NCBI GenBank assembly: GCA_033105485.1
Contig: CP136956.1
Location: 62,001 to 126,000, forward strand
Source: LVI-A0039 sp033105485
Lineage (GTDB): Bacteria; Bacillota_I; Bacilli_A; UBA3375
Length of the DNA stretch: 64,000 bases
Reading direction: 5' to 3'
Position 1 is the stretch's first letter. The number at the start of each line of letters is the position of its first letter. This document shows, one piece after another, positions 25,201-33,780 of this stretch. A program made the translations under genes and the position numbers. The notes beneath the pieces were generated by a model that did no database searches, was not told the origin of the DNA, and saw only the letters and a program-made list of their open reading frames with translations.

Positions 25201-26071
25201 ATTTAATAAATTGTTTGTATGCTTTTTTAGAAACGAACACACCTAAGTAGTTTTCTTCGCTTGCTCCATCAACAATCACAATTAATTTATCTTCATATTT
25301 TTTGGCAATTGATTTAAATTTTGGAGTGCTACTGAAAATAATATTACTTTTATTCTCAACTAATTGCTCTAAATCTGCATTTAAATCAAAGTTTCCATCT
25401 TTTGAAATACTTAATCTATTAGCTTTAATACTTTCGATAATTTGAGTAACTGCTTTTTCATTAACAATTTGATAGTATTCTTCATTTAATTTACGCATAG
25501 TACCTGGAATAATAATCTTTGTATTTTGGTTTTTAGGTTTACTCTGGCTTTGTTTAGTATCAGCCTTTTCAGAACCTTGTTTTTTTCCAGGATTAGTACT
25601 TGCTTTAATTAAATTAACATAGTTAATAATTGCAGCACGCGTTGCAGCATTATTAAAATCAAAGTGCTTGATGATTTCAAAAGTATACTCAGCATCAACT
25701 AATTCATTATGACGTCCTTCTGGTTCAAAATGTAATGCTTCTGAAATTACTGATAATGATGCTAAATTGATATCTTTAAAATATTCTTGAACATCAATAA
25801 TATTATAAGTATTAATATCTTTCTCTAATACTTCGTTTAAAGCACGTACATCATTATTCTTAGCCCAAACGTAAACTGTATCTACGTCTTTAACGAATGT
25901 TGAGAACAAGCGTTTAAGCATTGTTTGCGTTGTATATCGAGTTACTGTCATCTCAAAGATATCAACTACACGATAGTTCTCATCAAATTTAAATGCACCA
26001 AGTTGTTTAACTGGTCCTAAACTATTTCTTTTTTTATTATGGTAAAATTCTATATCTAGTACTACGTACAT
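25199..26071 (-). CDS. DEDDh-type exonuclease-like protein
   Basis: A 290-residue protein. The N-terminal 135 residues carry the DEDDh exonuclease pattern: DIEF (residues 6-9), an aspartate in KNNDVRALNEVL (near 73), and RHNELVDAEYTFEII (histidine and last aspartate, near 119-125). A polar linker rich in K, Q, S and N follows (about 165-185), then a domain of unknown type. It may be a 3'-5' exonuclease acting on RNA or DNA; it differs clearly from the DnaQ-like gene at 30698. AAGGAGACAT precedes the ATG. It follows the gene at 26080 by 8 bases, so both are one operon. Confidence 0.75.
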   Translation of the reverse strand: MYVVLDIEFYHNKKRNSLGPVKQLGAFKFDENYRVVDIFEMTVTRYTTQTMLKRLFSTFVKDVDTVYVWAKNNDVRALNEVLEKDINTYNIIDVQEYFKDINLASLSVISEALHFEPEGRHNELVDAEYTFEIIKHFDFNNAATRAAIINYVNLIKASTNPGKKQGSEKADTKQSQSKPKNQNTKIIIPGTMRKLNEEYYQIVNEKAVTQIIESIKANRLSISKDGNFDLNADLEQLVENKSNIIFSSTPKFKSIAKKYEDKLIVIVDGASEENYLGVFVSKKAYKQFIK

Positions 26072-26079
26072 ATGTCTCC

Positions 26080-26781
26080 TTAAATGTATAATTCTATATA
26101 CTTGTTTATAAAATAATAAATGCTTACATGTTCAACTTTTTCCCCAAGTTCGGCAATCTCAAATGAATCACCAATCGCATAACCCGCATCTACTTTATTA
26201 AGTAAATTAAGATCATATGTACTATCGCTATAAGCATATGTATAACCAGTAATTATTTGTAATAAATTCTCCGGTTCTAACTTTCCATAACTTACGATTG
26301 AATAATTATTGACTTGATCGTATGTTACATAAAAGTTTTCTAATAAAACATTATCACGCATATCACCTTTTAAATAAATTAGATAAATACGATCTAATGT
26401 ATATAAGTCTTTCATATTACTCTTATCTTCATTTTTTAATAAGTTATTAAAGTACTTTCCGGCTGTAAAAAATCCATTATCACCAACAACATATAGATCT
26501 TGTTCTGCCCACATTGTTGCAATAAATAAAGCCTTTGTTTTTGGGAAGTGCTTGTCAATTCGCACTTGCCCTAAAGCATCCTCAACGTACAGTCCATGAC
26601 ATAATGACTTAATATGTGATCCACTATAATTTAAATTGTCATTATAGTTATACATCGCTTTCGCTGAACTAATTGCAATCATTCCATCACACTGTTCCAT
26701 GAATTTTTTTTGCTTTGTTATAAGCCCATCATTTTTTTCATCCTTTAATGAAAAGTTTGTATTAAAGATATAAGTTTTCAA
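26080..26781 (-). CDS. Hypothetical protein, possibly HAD-like without nucleophile
   Basis: A 233-residue soluble protein. The N-terminus YIFNTNFSLK sits where a Cof-type HAD phosphatase has FDLDGTLL, then come an AISSAK stretch at the motif II place, a long cap-like middle part, and DAGYAIGDSFEIAEL at the motif IV place (GDs-nDi). The aspartate nucleophile pair is absent (N and N). I therefore infer a catalytically dead HAD-like protein, with low certainty. GGGGGAAC precedes the ATG. It is the first gene of an operon with the DEDDh protein. Confidence 0.5.
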   Translation of the reverse strand: MKTYIFNTNFSLKDEKNDGLITKQKKFMEQCDGMIAISSAKAMYNYNDNLNYSGSHIKSLCHGLYVEDALGQVRIDKHFPKTKALFIATMWAEQDLYVVGDNGFFTAGKYFNNLLKNEDKSNMKDLYTLDRIYLIYLKGDMRDNVLLENFYVTYDQVNNYSIVSYGKLEPENLLQIITGYTYAYSDSTYDLNLLNKVDAGYAIGDSFEIAELGEKVEHVSIYYFINKYIELYI

Positions 26782-26837
26782 TGTTCCCCCTTGAAATATT
26801 AACTATATTATAGCACACAAATATATTATATAAACCA

Positions 26838-26865
26838 TAAAAAAAGCAATAGCAGTCGCTATTAC
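26838..26865 (-). terminator. Terminator overlapping the stop of a small gene
   Basis: TAATAGC, loop GACT, GCTATTG and seven T residues on the minus strand; the stem begins with the stop codon of the 65-residue gene. Confidence 0.85.
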
Positions 26866-27059
26866 TCCATCTTATCGATTACATCCTCAAATGTTTCTCC
26901 ATCATTTACAAATACAACTCTTTTTTGATTGTTAGCAGTCATATTTTTCATTGAAGCTTCAATCTGAGCTAGTACTTCTTCTGCCGTCATTTGACTAGCA
27001 TCATATGTTTCAATATCTGATTCTTTTGATCTTTCAATTACATTTTTTATATTGTCCAT
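26862..27059 (-). CDS. Small acidic hypothetical protein
   Basis: A 65-residue protein not recognised. It contains a predicted helix MTAEEVLAQIEASMKNM and a C-terminal KRVVFVNDGETFEDVIDKME; net charge is negative. AAGGAG lies 6 bases before the ATG and a TATTAT-like box lies near 27085. It is a single-gene unit with its own terminator, which supports that it is real. The size and charge would also suit a small regulator or inhibitor, but nothing proves this. Confidence 0.65.
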   Translation of the reverse strand: MDNIKNVIERSKESDIETYDASQMTAEEVLAQIEASMKNMTANNQKRVVFVNDGETFEDVIDKME

Positions 27060-27118
27060 TGTAACTCCTTTTGTTAATTATATTATACAATGAATAACTG
27101 TTTATATCATGAAATATT

Positions 27119-27147
27119 ATAAAAAAACTCTATCCGAAGATAGAGTT
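27119..27147 (-). terminator. Terminator after the RDD gene
   Basis: AAACTCTATC, loop TTCG, GATAGAGTTT and T run on the minus strand: a strong terminator with a UUCG tetraloop, ending the ptsG-RDD operon. Confidence 0.95.
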
Positions 27148-27151
27148 TCTA

Positions 27152-27574
27152 CTACATGTAAATATGAGTATTTGATTGACGCTCATGGAATGTTTGTTCC
27201 CTTTTAATAACATATCTAAAAAATTGATATGGGACATATAATCCAAGTGTTGCGTATGTATAAATAAATTTATTCGTTTCTCTAATTGCAAAATCACGAT
27301 TAGAAACACGACGTCCTCTACTGTTATACACTTTAATTCCCATTAACATTTTTCCTAATGGAAATTTGAAAAAGCGATAACACCCTACATTATACCCTAC
27401 TGCAATAATTACAGATACAAATAAGAACATATAGAACTTAAAGATATCAATTACTAAGTTAGATCCTGTTAATACAAATAACGGTCCAATAAACATAAAG
27501 ATAATTTGACTAAGCATTGAAATAATACTTAAATCTATTACATATGCTCCAATTCTACGCCAATAATAAATCAT
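27152..27574 (-). CDS. RDD family membrane protein
   Basis: A 140-residue protein. The first helix carries the RDD pattern WRRIGAYVIDLSII (arginine and aspartates), followed by hydrophobic segments near 20-37 and 46-75, and by the conserved GKMLMGIKVYNSRGRRVSNRDFAIRETNKF. The role of RDD proteins is poorly defined; some act in Na+/H+ transport or as membrane accessory factors. The ATG at 27574 is 1 base after the PTS gene stop; a TTG 15 bases earlier would overlap it. Cotranscription with ptsG is clear. Confidence 0.82.
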   Translation of the reverse strand: MIYYWRRIGAYVIDLSIISMLSQIIFMFIGPLFVLTGSNLVIDIFKFYMFLFVSVIIAVGYNVGCYRFFKFPLGKMLMGIKVYNSRGRRVSNRDFAIRETNKFIYTYATLGLYVPYQFFRYVIKREQTFHERQSNTHIYM

Positions 27575-27575
27575 C

Positions 27576-29189
27576 TTACTCGTTTCCAAGTACAGCGTTA
27601 ATTAATGGTTTGTATTCAGCAGCTTTAGCTCCGTAAATTGCTTGAATAGCATTTCCGTTAATTACTACACCACTTGCACCTAATGATTGCCAGTGAGCAT
27701 TATCTTGTACTTTTGAGTTATCTTTAACAGTTACACGTAATCTTGTAATACAAGCGTCAACGTCAACGATATTTTCTTCTCCACCTAAAGCTTCGATAAT
27801 ATCTTTAACTAATTGATCGTTTCCACCGTTAGCTTTAGCTTCTTTATATTCAGCTTTAGACATCATTTTAACAGCAGCTCCACCACGACCTGGAGTCGCA
27901 ATATCTTTCTTTAAAATGTACCATCTGAATAAGAAGAAGTAAATAAATGCATATACGATACCAACAATAATAATCCAGTACCAGTTGTTATCTGCTCCAG
28001 TAGTACCTGGTAAAATACCAAATAATGTGAAGTCAATTAAACCACCTGAGAATGTCATACCTACTTTAACATTTAAGATATCCATTAACATGAATGAAAT
28101 ACCAGCTAAAGGTACGTGAATTCCGTAGTATAAGAATGGTGCTAAGAATAAGAAAGTAAATTCGATTGGCTCAGTAATACCAGTTAACATTGCAGTGAAT
28201 CCAACTGAGAATAATAAACCTGATACTTCTTTTTTATTTTCTTCATCAGCAACAGTGTACATAGCGTATGCAGCAGCTGGAAGACCGAAGATCATGAATG
28301 GGAATTTACCTGACATGAAGTTAGTTGCAGGGAATGCAGAGAAATCTCCTGCTCCTAAAGATGCAAAGAATGCATTTTGAGTTCCGTAGATAGTTTCACC
28401 AGCGATTTGGTAAGTTCCACCTACTGAAGTTTGCCATAATGGTAAATAGAATACGTGGTGTAATCCGAATGGAATTAATGAACGTTCAATTAATCCGAAG
28501 ATTAATGATGCTACCCATCCGTAACCAGCTTCAACTAATGAACCTAAACCAGTACCAACAGCAGCTAAAGCACCACCGATGAATGGCCATACGAATACTA
28601 ATGCCATACCATAGAATAATGCAGCGAATGATGCCACAATTGGCACTAAACGTGGACCTGCGAAGAATCCTAAGAAGTCTGGTAATTTAGCATCGATGAA
28701 TTTGTTGTGTAAGAATGCTGTAATCCCCCCAGCAATAATACCACCAAATACACCCATACTTAAAGTGTTGTTAACACCTAACATGCTTGCAGTCATCCCA
28801 CTGAATGTCATTCCGAAAATAGATAAATCTCCATTTTCTGCAACGATATCAAGAGCTCCCATTAATTGTGCAATTGACACGTTCATAATTAAATATGCCA
28901 TTAATGCAGCTAATGCAGCAGCTCCTTTTTCCTTTTTAGCAAAACCAATTGCTAACGCGATCGCGAACATAACTGGTAAGTTAGCGAATACAATGTCACC
29001 CGCAGCTGACATTACTCCAAGGAACGTGTTTAAGAACGTACCGTCCCCTAAAATGCTTTCAAGTCCGTATGCTGAAATCATGCTCTCATTAGTGAAAGAT
29101 CCACCAATACCTAACATGATACCCGCAGCAGGAAGTAAAGCGATAGGTAACATAAATGTTTGACCTAATTTACTAAAAAACGCTTTCAT
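27576..29189 (-). CDS. ptsG: Glucose-type PTS permease, enzyme IICB
   Basis: A 537-residue sugar permease. The EIIC domain (about 1-420) begins FSKLGQTFMLPIALLPAAGIMLGIG and contains GLHHVFYLPLWQT and GITEPIEFTFLFLAPFLY, typical of the glucose/N-acetylglucosamine family. The EIIB domain (about 460-537) has VDACITRLRVTVKD with the phosphorylated cysteine. No EIIA domain is fused, so a separate EIIA-Glc is needed. It takes up and phosphorylates a hexose, most likely glucose; maltose or GlcNAc cannot be excluded. AGGAGGAAACG precedes the ATG and a strong promoter lies about 30 bases upstream. The short leader leaves no room for a GlcT-type antiterminator site. Confidence 0.93.
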   Translation of the reverse strand: MKAFFSKLGQTFMLPIALLPAAGIMLGIGGSFTNESMISAYGLESILGDGTFLNTFLGVMSAAGDIVFANLPVMFAIALAIGFAKKEKGAAALAALMAYLIMNVSIAQLMGALDIVAENGDLSIFGMTFSGMTASMLGVNNTLSMGVFGGIIAGGITAFLHNKFIDAKLPDFLGFFAGPRLVPIVASFAALFYGMALVFVWPFIGGALAAVGTGLGSLVEAGYGWVASLIFGLIERSLIPFGLHHVFYLPLWQTSVGGTYQIAGETIYGTQNAFFASLGAGDFSAFPATNFMSGKFPFMIFGLPAAAYAMYTVADEENKKEVSGLLFSVGFTAMLTGITEPIEFTFLFLAPFLYYGIHVPLAGISFMLMDILNVKVGMTFSGGLIDFTLFGILPGTTGADNNWYWIIIVGIVYAFIYFFLFRWYILKKDIATPGRGGAAVKMMSKAEYKEAKANGGNDQLVKDIIEALGGEENIVDVDACITRLRVTVKDNSKVQDNAHWQSLGASGVVINGNAIQAIYGAKAAEYKPLINAVLGNE

Positions 29190-29220
29190 CGTTTCCTCCT
29201 AATATATATATTACGTTATC

Positions 29221-29249
29221 ATTATAACACAAAATGGTTGCGTTTTCAA
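29221..29249 (-). promoter_or_regulatory. Strong promoter of ptsG
   Basis: On the minus strand TTGAAA, a 17-base spacer ending in TGT, then TATAAT: a near-consensus sigma-A promoter with extended -10. Confidence 0.85.
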
Positions 29250-29306
29250 ATTTGAGTTGTAACTTTTTAACACATGTAAAATTAGAGTGCTATAAAGTTT
29301 ACAATT

Positions 29307-29338
29307 AAAAAAAGAAACTCAATAATTGAGCTTCTATT
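29307..29338 (-). terminator. Terminator after the peroxiredoxin gene
   Basis: GCTCAA/TTGAGT-type stem extended by AGAA/TTCT, then seven T residues on the minus strand. Confidence 0.85.
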
Positions 29339-29346
29339 TTAAAAGA

Positions 29347-29913
29347 TTATCCAATTGTAGCGTCACCTTTTTTCCAGTTTAATGGACATAATCCACCTGA
29401 TTTTAAAGCTGTTAAAGTTCTTAATGCTTCATCTACATTACGTCCAACGTTTAAGTTGTTAATTGTAGAGTGCTCTAAAATTCCTTCTGGAGAAATCATG
29501 AATGTACCACGAAGTGCAATACCTTCTTCTTCAATTAAGATTCCAAATGCTTCTGATAAAGCATGAGAAGAATCTTGAACTAATGGGAAGTTTACTTTTC
29601 CAATTCCACCTTCGTTTGCTTCTAATTTTGTCCATGCTTGGTGTACGTGAGTTGTATCAGTAGATACACCGTAAATTACTGCATCCTCAGCTTCGAACTC
29701 AGCGTGTCTATCACTGAATCCAATAATTTCTGTAGGACATACAAAAGTAAAGTCTTTTGGCCAGAAGAATAAAATTGTCCACTTTCCTGCTTTCATGTTT
29801 TCTTCTAAACTAACTGTAGTAAATTCTTCAGTTCTTGGATCATAAGCTGGTGCTTCAAAGTTTTCTACTTTTCTACCTACTCTTACTTCTTGAATATATA
29901 AATCTCTTTCCAT
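29347..29913 (-). CDS. ahpC: Typical 2-Cys peroxiredoxin (AhpC-like)
   Basis: A 188-residue peroxidase. The ATG at 29913 is chosen for its GGAGGT site; the frame upstream is open for 21 more codons but runs through the promoter. The peroxidatic Cys59 is in FTFVCPTEI, and the resolving Cys176 is in GGLCPLNWKKG near the C-terminus. It reduces H2O2 and organic peroxides. The usual partner AhpF is not adjacent, so another reductase must recycle it. TATAAT lies at about 29940-29949, and a weak PerR-like palindrome (7-1-7 pattern) overlaps it. Monocistronic. Confidence 0.93.
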   Translation of the reverse strand: MERDLYIQEVRVGRKVENFEAPAYDPRTEEFTTVSLEENMKAGKWTILFFWPKDFTFVCPTEIIGFSDRHAEFEAEDAVIYGVSTDTTHVHQAWTKLEANEGGIGKVNFPLVQDSSHALSEAFGILIEEEGIALRGTFMISPEGILEHSTINNLNVGRNVDEALRTLTALKSGGLCPLNWKKGDATIG

Positions 29914-30007
29914 AATAAAATTACCTCCATTTTTTCTAATATAATTATAGCAAACTGGCATCTCTACTTCTAACATACGCTTAATTAATTGTATAGAATA
30001 TAAATAA

Positions 30008-30034
30008 AGACCCTAAACAAGTTAAGGTCTTTAA
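30008..30034 (-). terminator. Terminator after the TraX-like gene
   Basis: AAAGACC/GGTCTTT stem, extended by AAC/GTT inside; ATTTATAT follows on the minus strand. Moderate T tract. Confidence 0.6.
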
Positions 30035-30696
30035 ACGAATGGTGACATAGCACTTAAAATAAGTAAGTGTAGTGGATAATAAATATAAATTAAATATTTT
30101 AGACGAGGAGCGTAATACCCACGTTTTCCATTATAAAGCATTATAATGATGAATGAATAGATACCAAACATCTGAATATCTGGCTCCATAAATACAATCA
30201 TTAAGAAGTAATAAAATATCGCCATTACAATCTCACGTAAAACACGTACATTACTTGTAATTGTTCTTGAAACATCGATTGTTACAATTAACATTACTCC
30301 AAAAGCTCCATAATCAGCGCCAATCGCCGTTGTTAAATATAATAAGGCTAAGACACTTGCAATTTGTAAAATTATATTATTAAAATGCTTAATAAAGTAG
30401 ATTGCTAATGCTCCTATTCCTAACGTATAAAAAATATTAGGAAAATAATCATAACCCATAAATAGCCGTGGAATATCAATTACAAATGCAAAACCAAACA
30501 TTGTTGCAATGTAACGCTCTTTATTTTTAGTATGTAACATTCCTTCCGAAACAAGAAAAGCAAATAATACGAATGATAATCTACCAACTGTTCTTAATGG
30601 TTCATAATAAGGACTCCATGGAGCTACAAGTAAAAAACCGATATGATCGATTGTCATTGTAATTAATGCAATTAATTTTAACTGAAAATTTGTCAT
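30031..30696 (-). CDS. TraX-like membrane protein
   Basis: A 221-residue protein with about seven hydrophobic segments. The family signature is complete: LKLIALITMTIDHIGF (residues 6-21), GRLSFVLFAFLVSEGM, PNIFYTLGIGALAIY, GADYGAFGVMLIV, and a final YIYYPLHLLIL. TraX of the F plasmid acetylates pilin; chromosomal relatives are probably membrane acyltransferases with unknown targets. No conjugation gene is near, so a surface-modification role is more likely. It starts 1 base after the exonuclease gene (30698), with which it is cotranscribed. Confidence 0.88.
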   Translation of the reverse strand: MTNFQLKLIALITMTIDHIGFLLVAPWSPYYEPLRTVGRLSFVLFAFLVSEGMLHTKNKERYIATMFGFAFVIDIPRLFMGYDYFPNIFYTLGIGALAIYFIKHFNNIILQIASVLALLYLTTAIGADYGAFGVMLIVTIDVSRTITSNVRVLREIVMAIFYYFLMIVFMEPDIQMFGIYSFIIIMLYNGKRGYYAPRLKYLIYIYYPLHLLILSAMSPFV

Positions 30697-30697
30697 C

Positions 30698-31426
30698 TTA
30701 TTTACCAGACTTTAAAATAATATCGATATGTGCAGATGCAGTTTGTTTATTAAAGAATTCTAATTGGTTGGAACGAATACCATGTTGTTGCATAAGGGAA
30801 TTTAAGAAACTTTCTTGTTTACTTGTAATATTATCACTTTGTTCCATACCAATCATATCTAAAACTGTTGTTTGCTCTGTAATGTTAAGCATTTTTAATT
30901 GAGCAGCAAATACTTTAGCTGTAATTTCTGCATCGTAATCTGCACGGTGGTGAGCATTCGGATCATAATCTACATTGAACATTGGCGCTAATGCTGATAA
31001 ACGATATGTTTCTTCATTTGGTTTTAACACTCTAGCAAATTTAATCGTATCAAAACATAAACGTGAATATGTTAACTTATGGAATTCAATAAAGTATCCG
31101 GCCATAAATGACATATCGAATTTAGCATTTTGAGCAACTAATACACTATCCCCAATGAAGTGTACAAACTCATTCATAACTTCGTGTACGTCTTCTCCTT
31201 GTAATTCAAGCATATTATCAGTAATTTGTGTTAATTCTTTGATTTTTGGTGATAATCTATCAACTTTATATAATTTAACGAATTTTGAAAAACGACTAAT
31301 TACTAATCCTTCACTATTTACTTTTACTGCCCCAATTTCAATAATTTGGTCATTAACTGGACTGAATCCAGTAGTTTCTAAATCGAATACAACAAATGTT
31401 GTTTCTTTTGCGTTATTTGTAAACAT
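30698..31426 (-). CDS. 3'-5' exonuclease, DnaQ/PolC-epsilon-like
   Basis: A 242-residue DEDDh exonuclease. FDLETTGFSPVNDQIIEIGAV (Exo I, D15 and E17), NAKFDMSFMAGYF (Exo II), and HRADYDAEITAKVF (Exo III, histidine and aspartate) are all intact. It resembles the proofreading domain of PolC, or stand-alone DnaQ homologues. The C-terminal 70 residues are outside the exonuclease fold. It starts 1 base after the ABC-F gene and is followed by the TraX-like gene, so three genes form an operon. Confidence 0.92.
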   Translation of the reverse strand: MFTNNAKETTFVVFDLETTGFSPVNDQIIEIGAVKVNSEGLVISRFSKFVKLYKVDRLSPKIKELTQITDNMLELQGEDVHEVMNEFVHFIGDSVLVAQNAKFDMSFMAGYFIEFHKLTYSRLCFDTIKFARVLKPNEETYRLSALAPMFNVDYDPNAHHRADYDAEITAKVFAAQLKMLNITEQTTVLDMIGMEQSDNITSKQESFLNSLMQQHGIRSNQLEFFNKQTASAHIDIILKSGK

Positions 31427-31427
31427 C

Positions 31428-33275
31428 TTATACCTCTTTCATTATCTCTTGTTCGTATTGCTCCATAAGTGACTCAAGTTTCTGTTCTGCTTCAGCAATC
31501 ATGTTTCTATTTTCTTCTGCTACCTCATAGTTTTCATAAACATCAGGCAACATACTTTTTTCAATAAGTTCATTTACTACTAACTCTTGCTTCTCGATTT
31601 GTTTTTCAAGTTTAGCAACATTCCGATTAATCTTCTTTTTAGTAGTAATTGTTTTTTGTTTCTTTTCTTTCTTAGCCTTTTCAATTGACTCGGTATACTC
31701 TACATAATTATCATATTTTCCTTCAAATATAGAATAACTGTTTGGCTGTAATAAAACATATTTGTCAATAATTTGGTTCATAAAGTATCTGTCGTGAGAG
31801 ACACATAAGATTGTTCCTTTATAGGTCATTAGCGCTTCTCCAAGCACTTCTTTGCTCTTAAGGTCTAAGTGGTTGGTAGGCTCATCTAAGATAATTAAAT
31901 CATACTCTTCTAAAGCGAATTGAGCAAGTACAACACGTACCTTTTCTCCACCTGATAAATCACCAATCTTCTTAAATACATCACGACCTTTAAATAAGAA
32001 ACGTCCTAAGTATCTTCGAATGTAACTATCACTTTCTTCAGGCATATAAGGCCTAATTACATCGAAAATTGTTTTATTTGTATCTAAATCATTTTGCTGC
32101 TGATCAAAGTATCCAATTTTAATTTTGTGATGAAGTATAACTTGTCCGTCTTTAATTGGAACTTGTTTTAACATTGTTTTTAACAAAGTAGTTTTACCAA
32201 TTCCATTAGGGCCAATGATTCCAATTTTTTCTCCACCATCAACTCTAAGGTTTAGATTCTTAATCAAGCTAGGATCATCCTCGTATCCGATTTCTCCATC
32301 AATAATTTCAACATAACTACTACGTTTTAAATGTAAACTTTCAAATTCAAAGTTGATTTTTTCAAATTGATTAAATGGTTTTTCAATTTTTTCCATTCGT
32401 TCAAGTTTACTTTTACGGTCATTAACTTGTCCAATCTTGCTTGGTTTATTACGGAACCGCTCAATAAAGTCATTTAATTCCTTAATTTCTTTTTGTTGAC
32501 GCTCGTAACTAGCTAATGTATAATTATATCTAAGTTCTTTTTCAATTAGATAATTAGTATAATTTGTATTAAATTTAGAAACTGTATAATTTTCAATTTC
32601 GACAATCTTAGTTACTACTTTATCCAAAAAGTAACGATCATGGGAAATTATGATAACTGCTCCGTTATAACTTGTTAAATATGATTCTAACCATTCAATA
32701 GTTTGAATATCTAAGTGGTTTGTTGGCTCATCTAATAATAAGTAGTCTGGTTTCATCAGTAATAATTTAATTAATGCTAGTTTTGTACGTTGTCCACCAC
32801 TAAAAGTTTCAATTGTACGGCTGATATCACCTTCCGTAAAACCAAACGCTGTAAGCATCTTATTAATCTCAACTTGTTTCTCATAGCCACCTAATTGTAA
32901 AAACTGGTTTTCTAGTTGGCCATATTTAGCAACTAGTTCCTCATTCATTGGATCTGTTTCCAATTTAGTTAATACAGCTTGCATTTCAGCTTCTGTATTA
33001 GACACACGTCTAAATACATGATTAAACTCATCTTCAACTGTGTTTGTAACATTTTCGATTACACGTTGTGATAAATAACCAATAGTACGCTTATCTTTAC
33101 GCACTTCTCCATCAGTCGCTCGGTTGTCATCTAAGATAATTTTCAATAGTGTACTTTTTCCAACACCATTATCACCGATAATACCAATCTTATCATTCTC
33201 ATGAATAGATAAATTGACATTTTCAAATAACACTTCACTTCCGTATAGTTTTGATATGTTTTGTAAAGTTATCAT
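31428..33275 (-). CDS. ABC-F family ATPase (YdiF/Uup-like)
   Basis: A 615-residue soluble protein with two ABC domains. Walker A motifs GDNGVGKST (about 34) and GPNGIGKTT, signatures FSGGQRTK and LSGGEKVR, and Walker B LLLDEPTNHLD and LILDEPTNHLD are intact in both halves. The inter-domain linker (about 240-310) is charged and helical, and a C-terminal coiled coil (KKKINRNVAKLEKQIEKQE and on) is present, as in YdiF. ABC-F proteins act on the ribosome during translation; some give antibiotic resistance. Without tests, a housekeeping role is more likely. AGGAG precedes the ATG. Confidence 0.94.
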   Translation of the reverse strand: MITLQNISKLYGSEVLFENVNLSIHENDKIGIIGDNGVGKSTLLKIILDDNRATDGEVRKDKRTIGYLSQRVIENVTNTVEDEFNHVFRRVSNTEAEMQAVLTKLETDPMNEELVAKYGQLENQFLQLGGYEKQVEINKMLTAFGFTEGDISRTIETFSGGQRTKLALIKLLLMKPDYLLLDEPTNHLDIQTIEWLESYLTSYNGAVIIISHDRYFLDKVVTKIVEIENYTVSKFNTNYTNYLIEKELRYNYTLASYERQQKEIKELNDFIERFRNKPSKIGQVNDRKSKLERMEKIEKPFNQFEKINFEFESLHLKRSSYVEIIDGEIGYEDDPSLIKNLNLRVDGGEKIGIIGPNGIGKTTLLKTMLKQVPIKDGQVILHHKIKIGYFDQQQNDLDTNKTIFDVIRPYMPEESDSYIRRYLGRFLFKGRDVFKKIGDLSGGEKVRVVLAQFALEEYDLIILDEPTNHLDLKSKEVLGEALMTYKGTILCVSHDRYFMNQIIDKYVLLQPNSYSIFEGKYDNYVEYTESIEKAKKEKKQKTITTKKKINRNVAKLEKQIEKQELVVNELIEKSMLPDVYENYEVAEENRNMIAEAEQKLESLMEQYEQEIMKEV

Positions 33276-33341
33276 ATAACTCCTACTTCCTTAAGATTTC
33301 AATTACTCTTATTATACCAATTGTTTGATACTTAAAGTTAT

Positions 33342-33372
33342 AAAAAAACTAACTATAAATAGTTAGTTTAAC
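33342..33372 (-). terminator. Terminator after the VOC gene
   Basis: AAACTAACTAT/ATAGTTAGTTT perfect stem with a 2-base centre; T run on the minus strand. Confidence 0.92.
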
Positions 33373-33383
33373 TTTTTGTTATT

Positions 33384-33776
33384 TTATGTATAATTTGCGA
33401 TTAACTGAATGATATTACCTTCAACATCAATTACCAGACTACTATATTGACCAGTCTCATCAACATGGGGTGTTGAATACACTTTATAGCCACCATTTCC
33501 AATCAGAGCAGTTAAATCATCTACAGCATTTTGACTATCTAATTTAAATGATAGATGGGCAAGTCCAAATCTTTTATCTTTGTGAAACTTATCAATATCT
33601 TGTTTATACATTAACTTTAATTTACAGTCTGATTTAGGAAAAGATAATATATATGATTGAAAACTGGTATCCTCACCCGTAAATAATTCACTTGATTCAC
33701 CTAGCATATAGGTTTCATAGAAATCTCGCATTTCCTCAATATCTTTACACCAAATTGCAATATGATCTATTTTCAT
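33384..33776 (-). CDS. VOC-family (glyoxalase/bleomycin-resistance fold) protein
   Basis: A 130-residue metal-dependent fold protein. The ATG at 33776 follows GGAGGG; the longer frame overlaps the mgtC gene. MKIDHIAIWCKDIEEMRDFY and GLAHLSFKLDS give the two paired beta-alpha-beta modules, and VIDVEGNIIQLI holds the C-terminal glutamate/aspartate. Histidines at positions 5 and in AHLSF could bind metal. Relatives include glyoxalase I, but the substrate is not identifiable. It follows mgtC by 4 bases in the same operon. Confidence 0.82.
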   Translation of the reverse strand: MKIDHIAIWCKDIEEMRDFYETYMLGESSELFTGEDTSFQSYILSFPKSDCKLKLMYKQDIDKFHKDKRFGLAHLSFKLDSQNAVDDLTALIGNGGYKVYSTPHVDETGQYSSLVIDVEGNIIQLIANYT

Positions 33777-33780
33777 AAGA

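Noticed and set aside
28696..29163. 155-codon open frame on the plus strand
   Set aside because: It lies fully inside ptsG on the opposite strand; ptsG has all family motifs and a strong promoter, and the antisense frame has no ribosome site or motif.
29190..29306. GlcT-type antiterminator or riboswitch before ptsG
   Set aside because: The promoter is about 30 bases before the start, leaving no space for such a structure.
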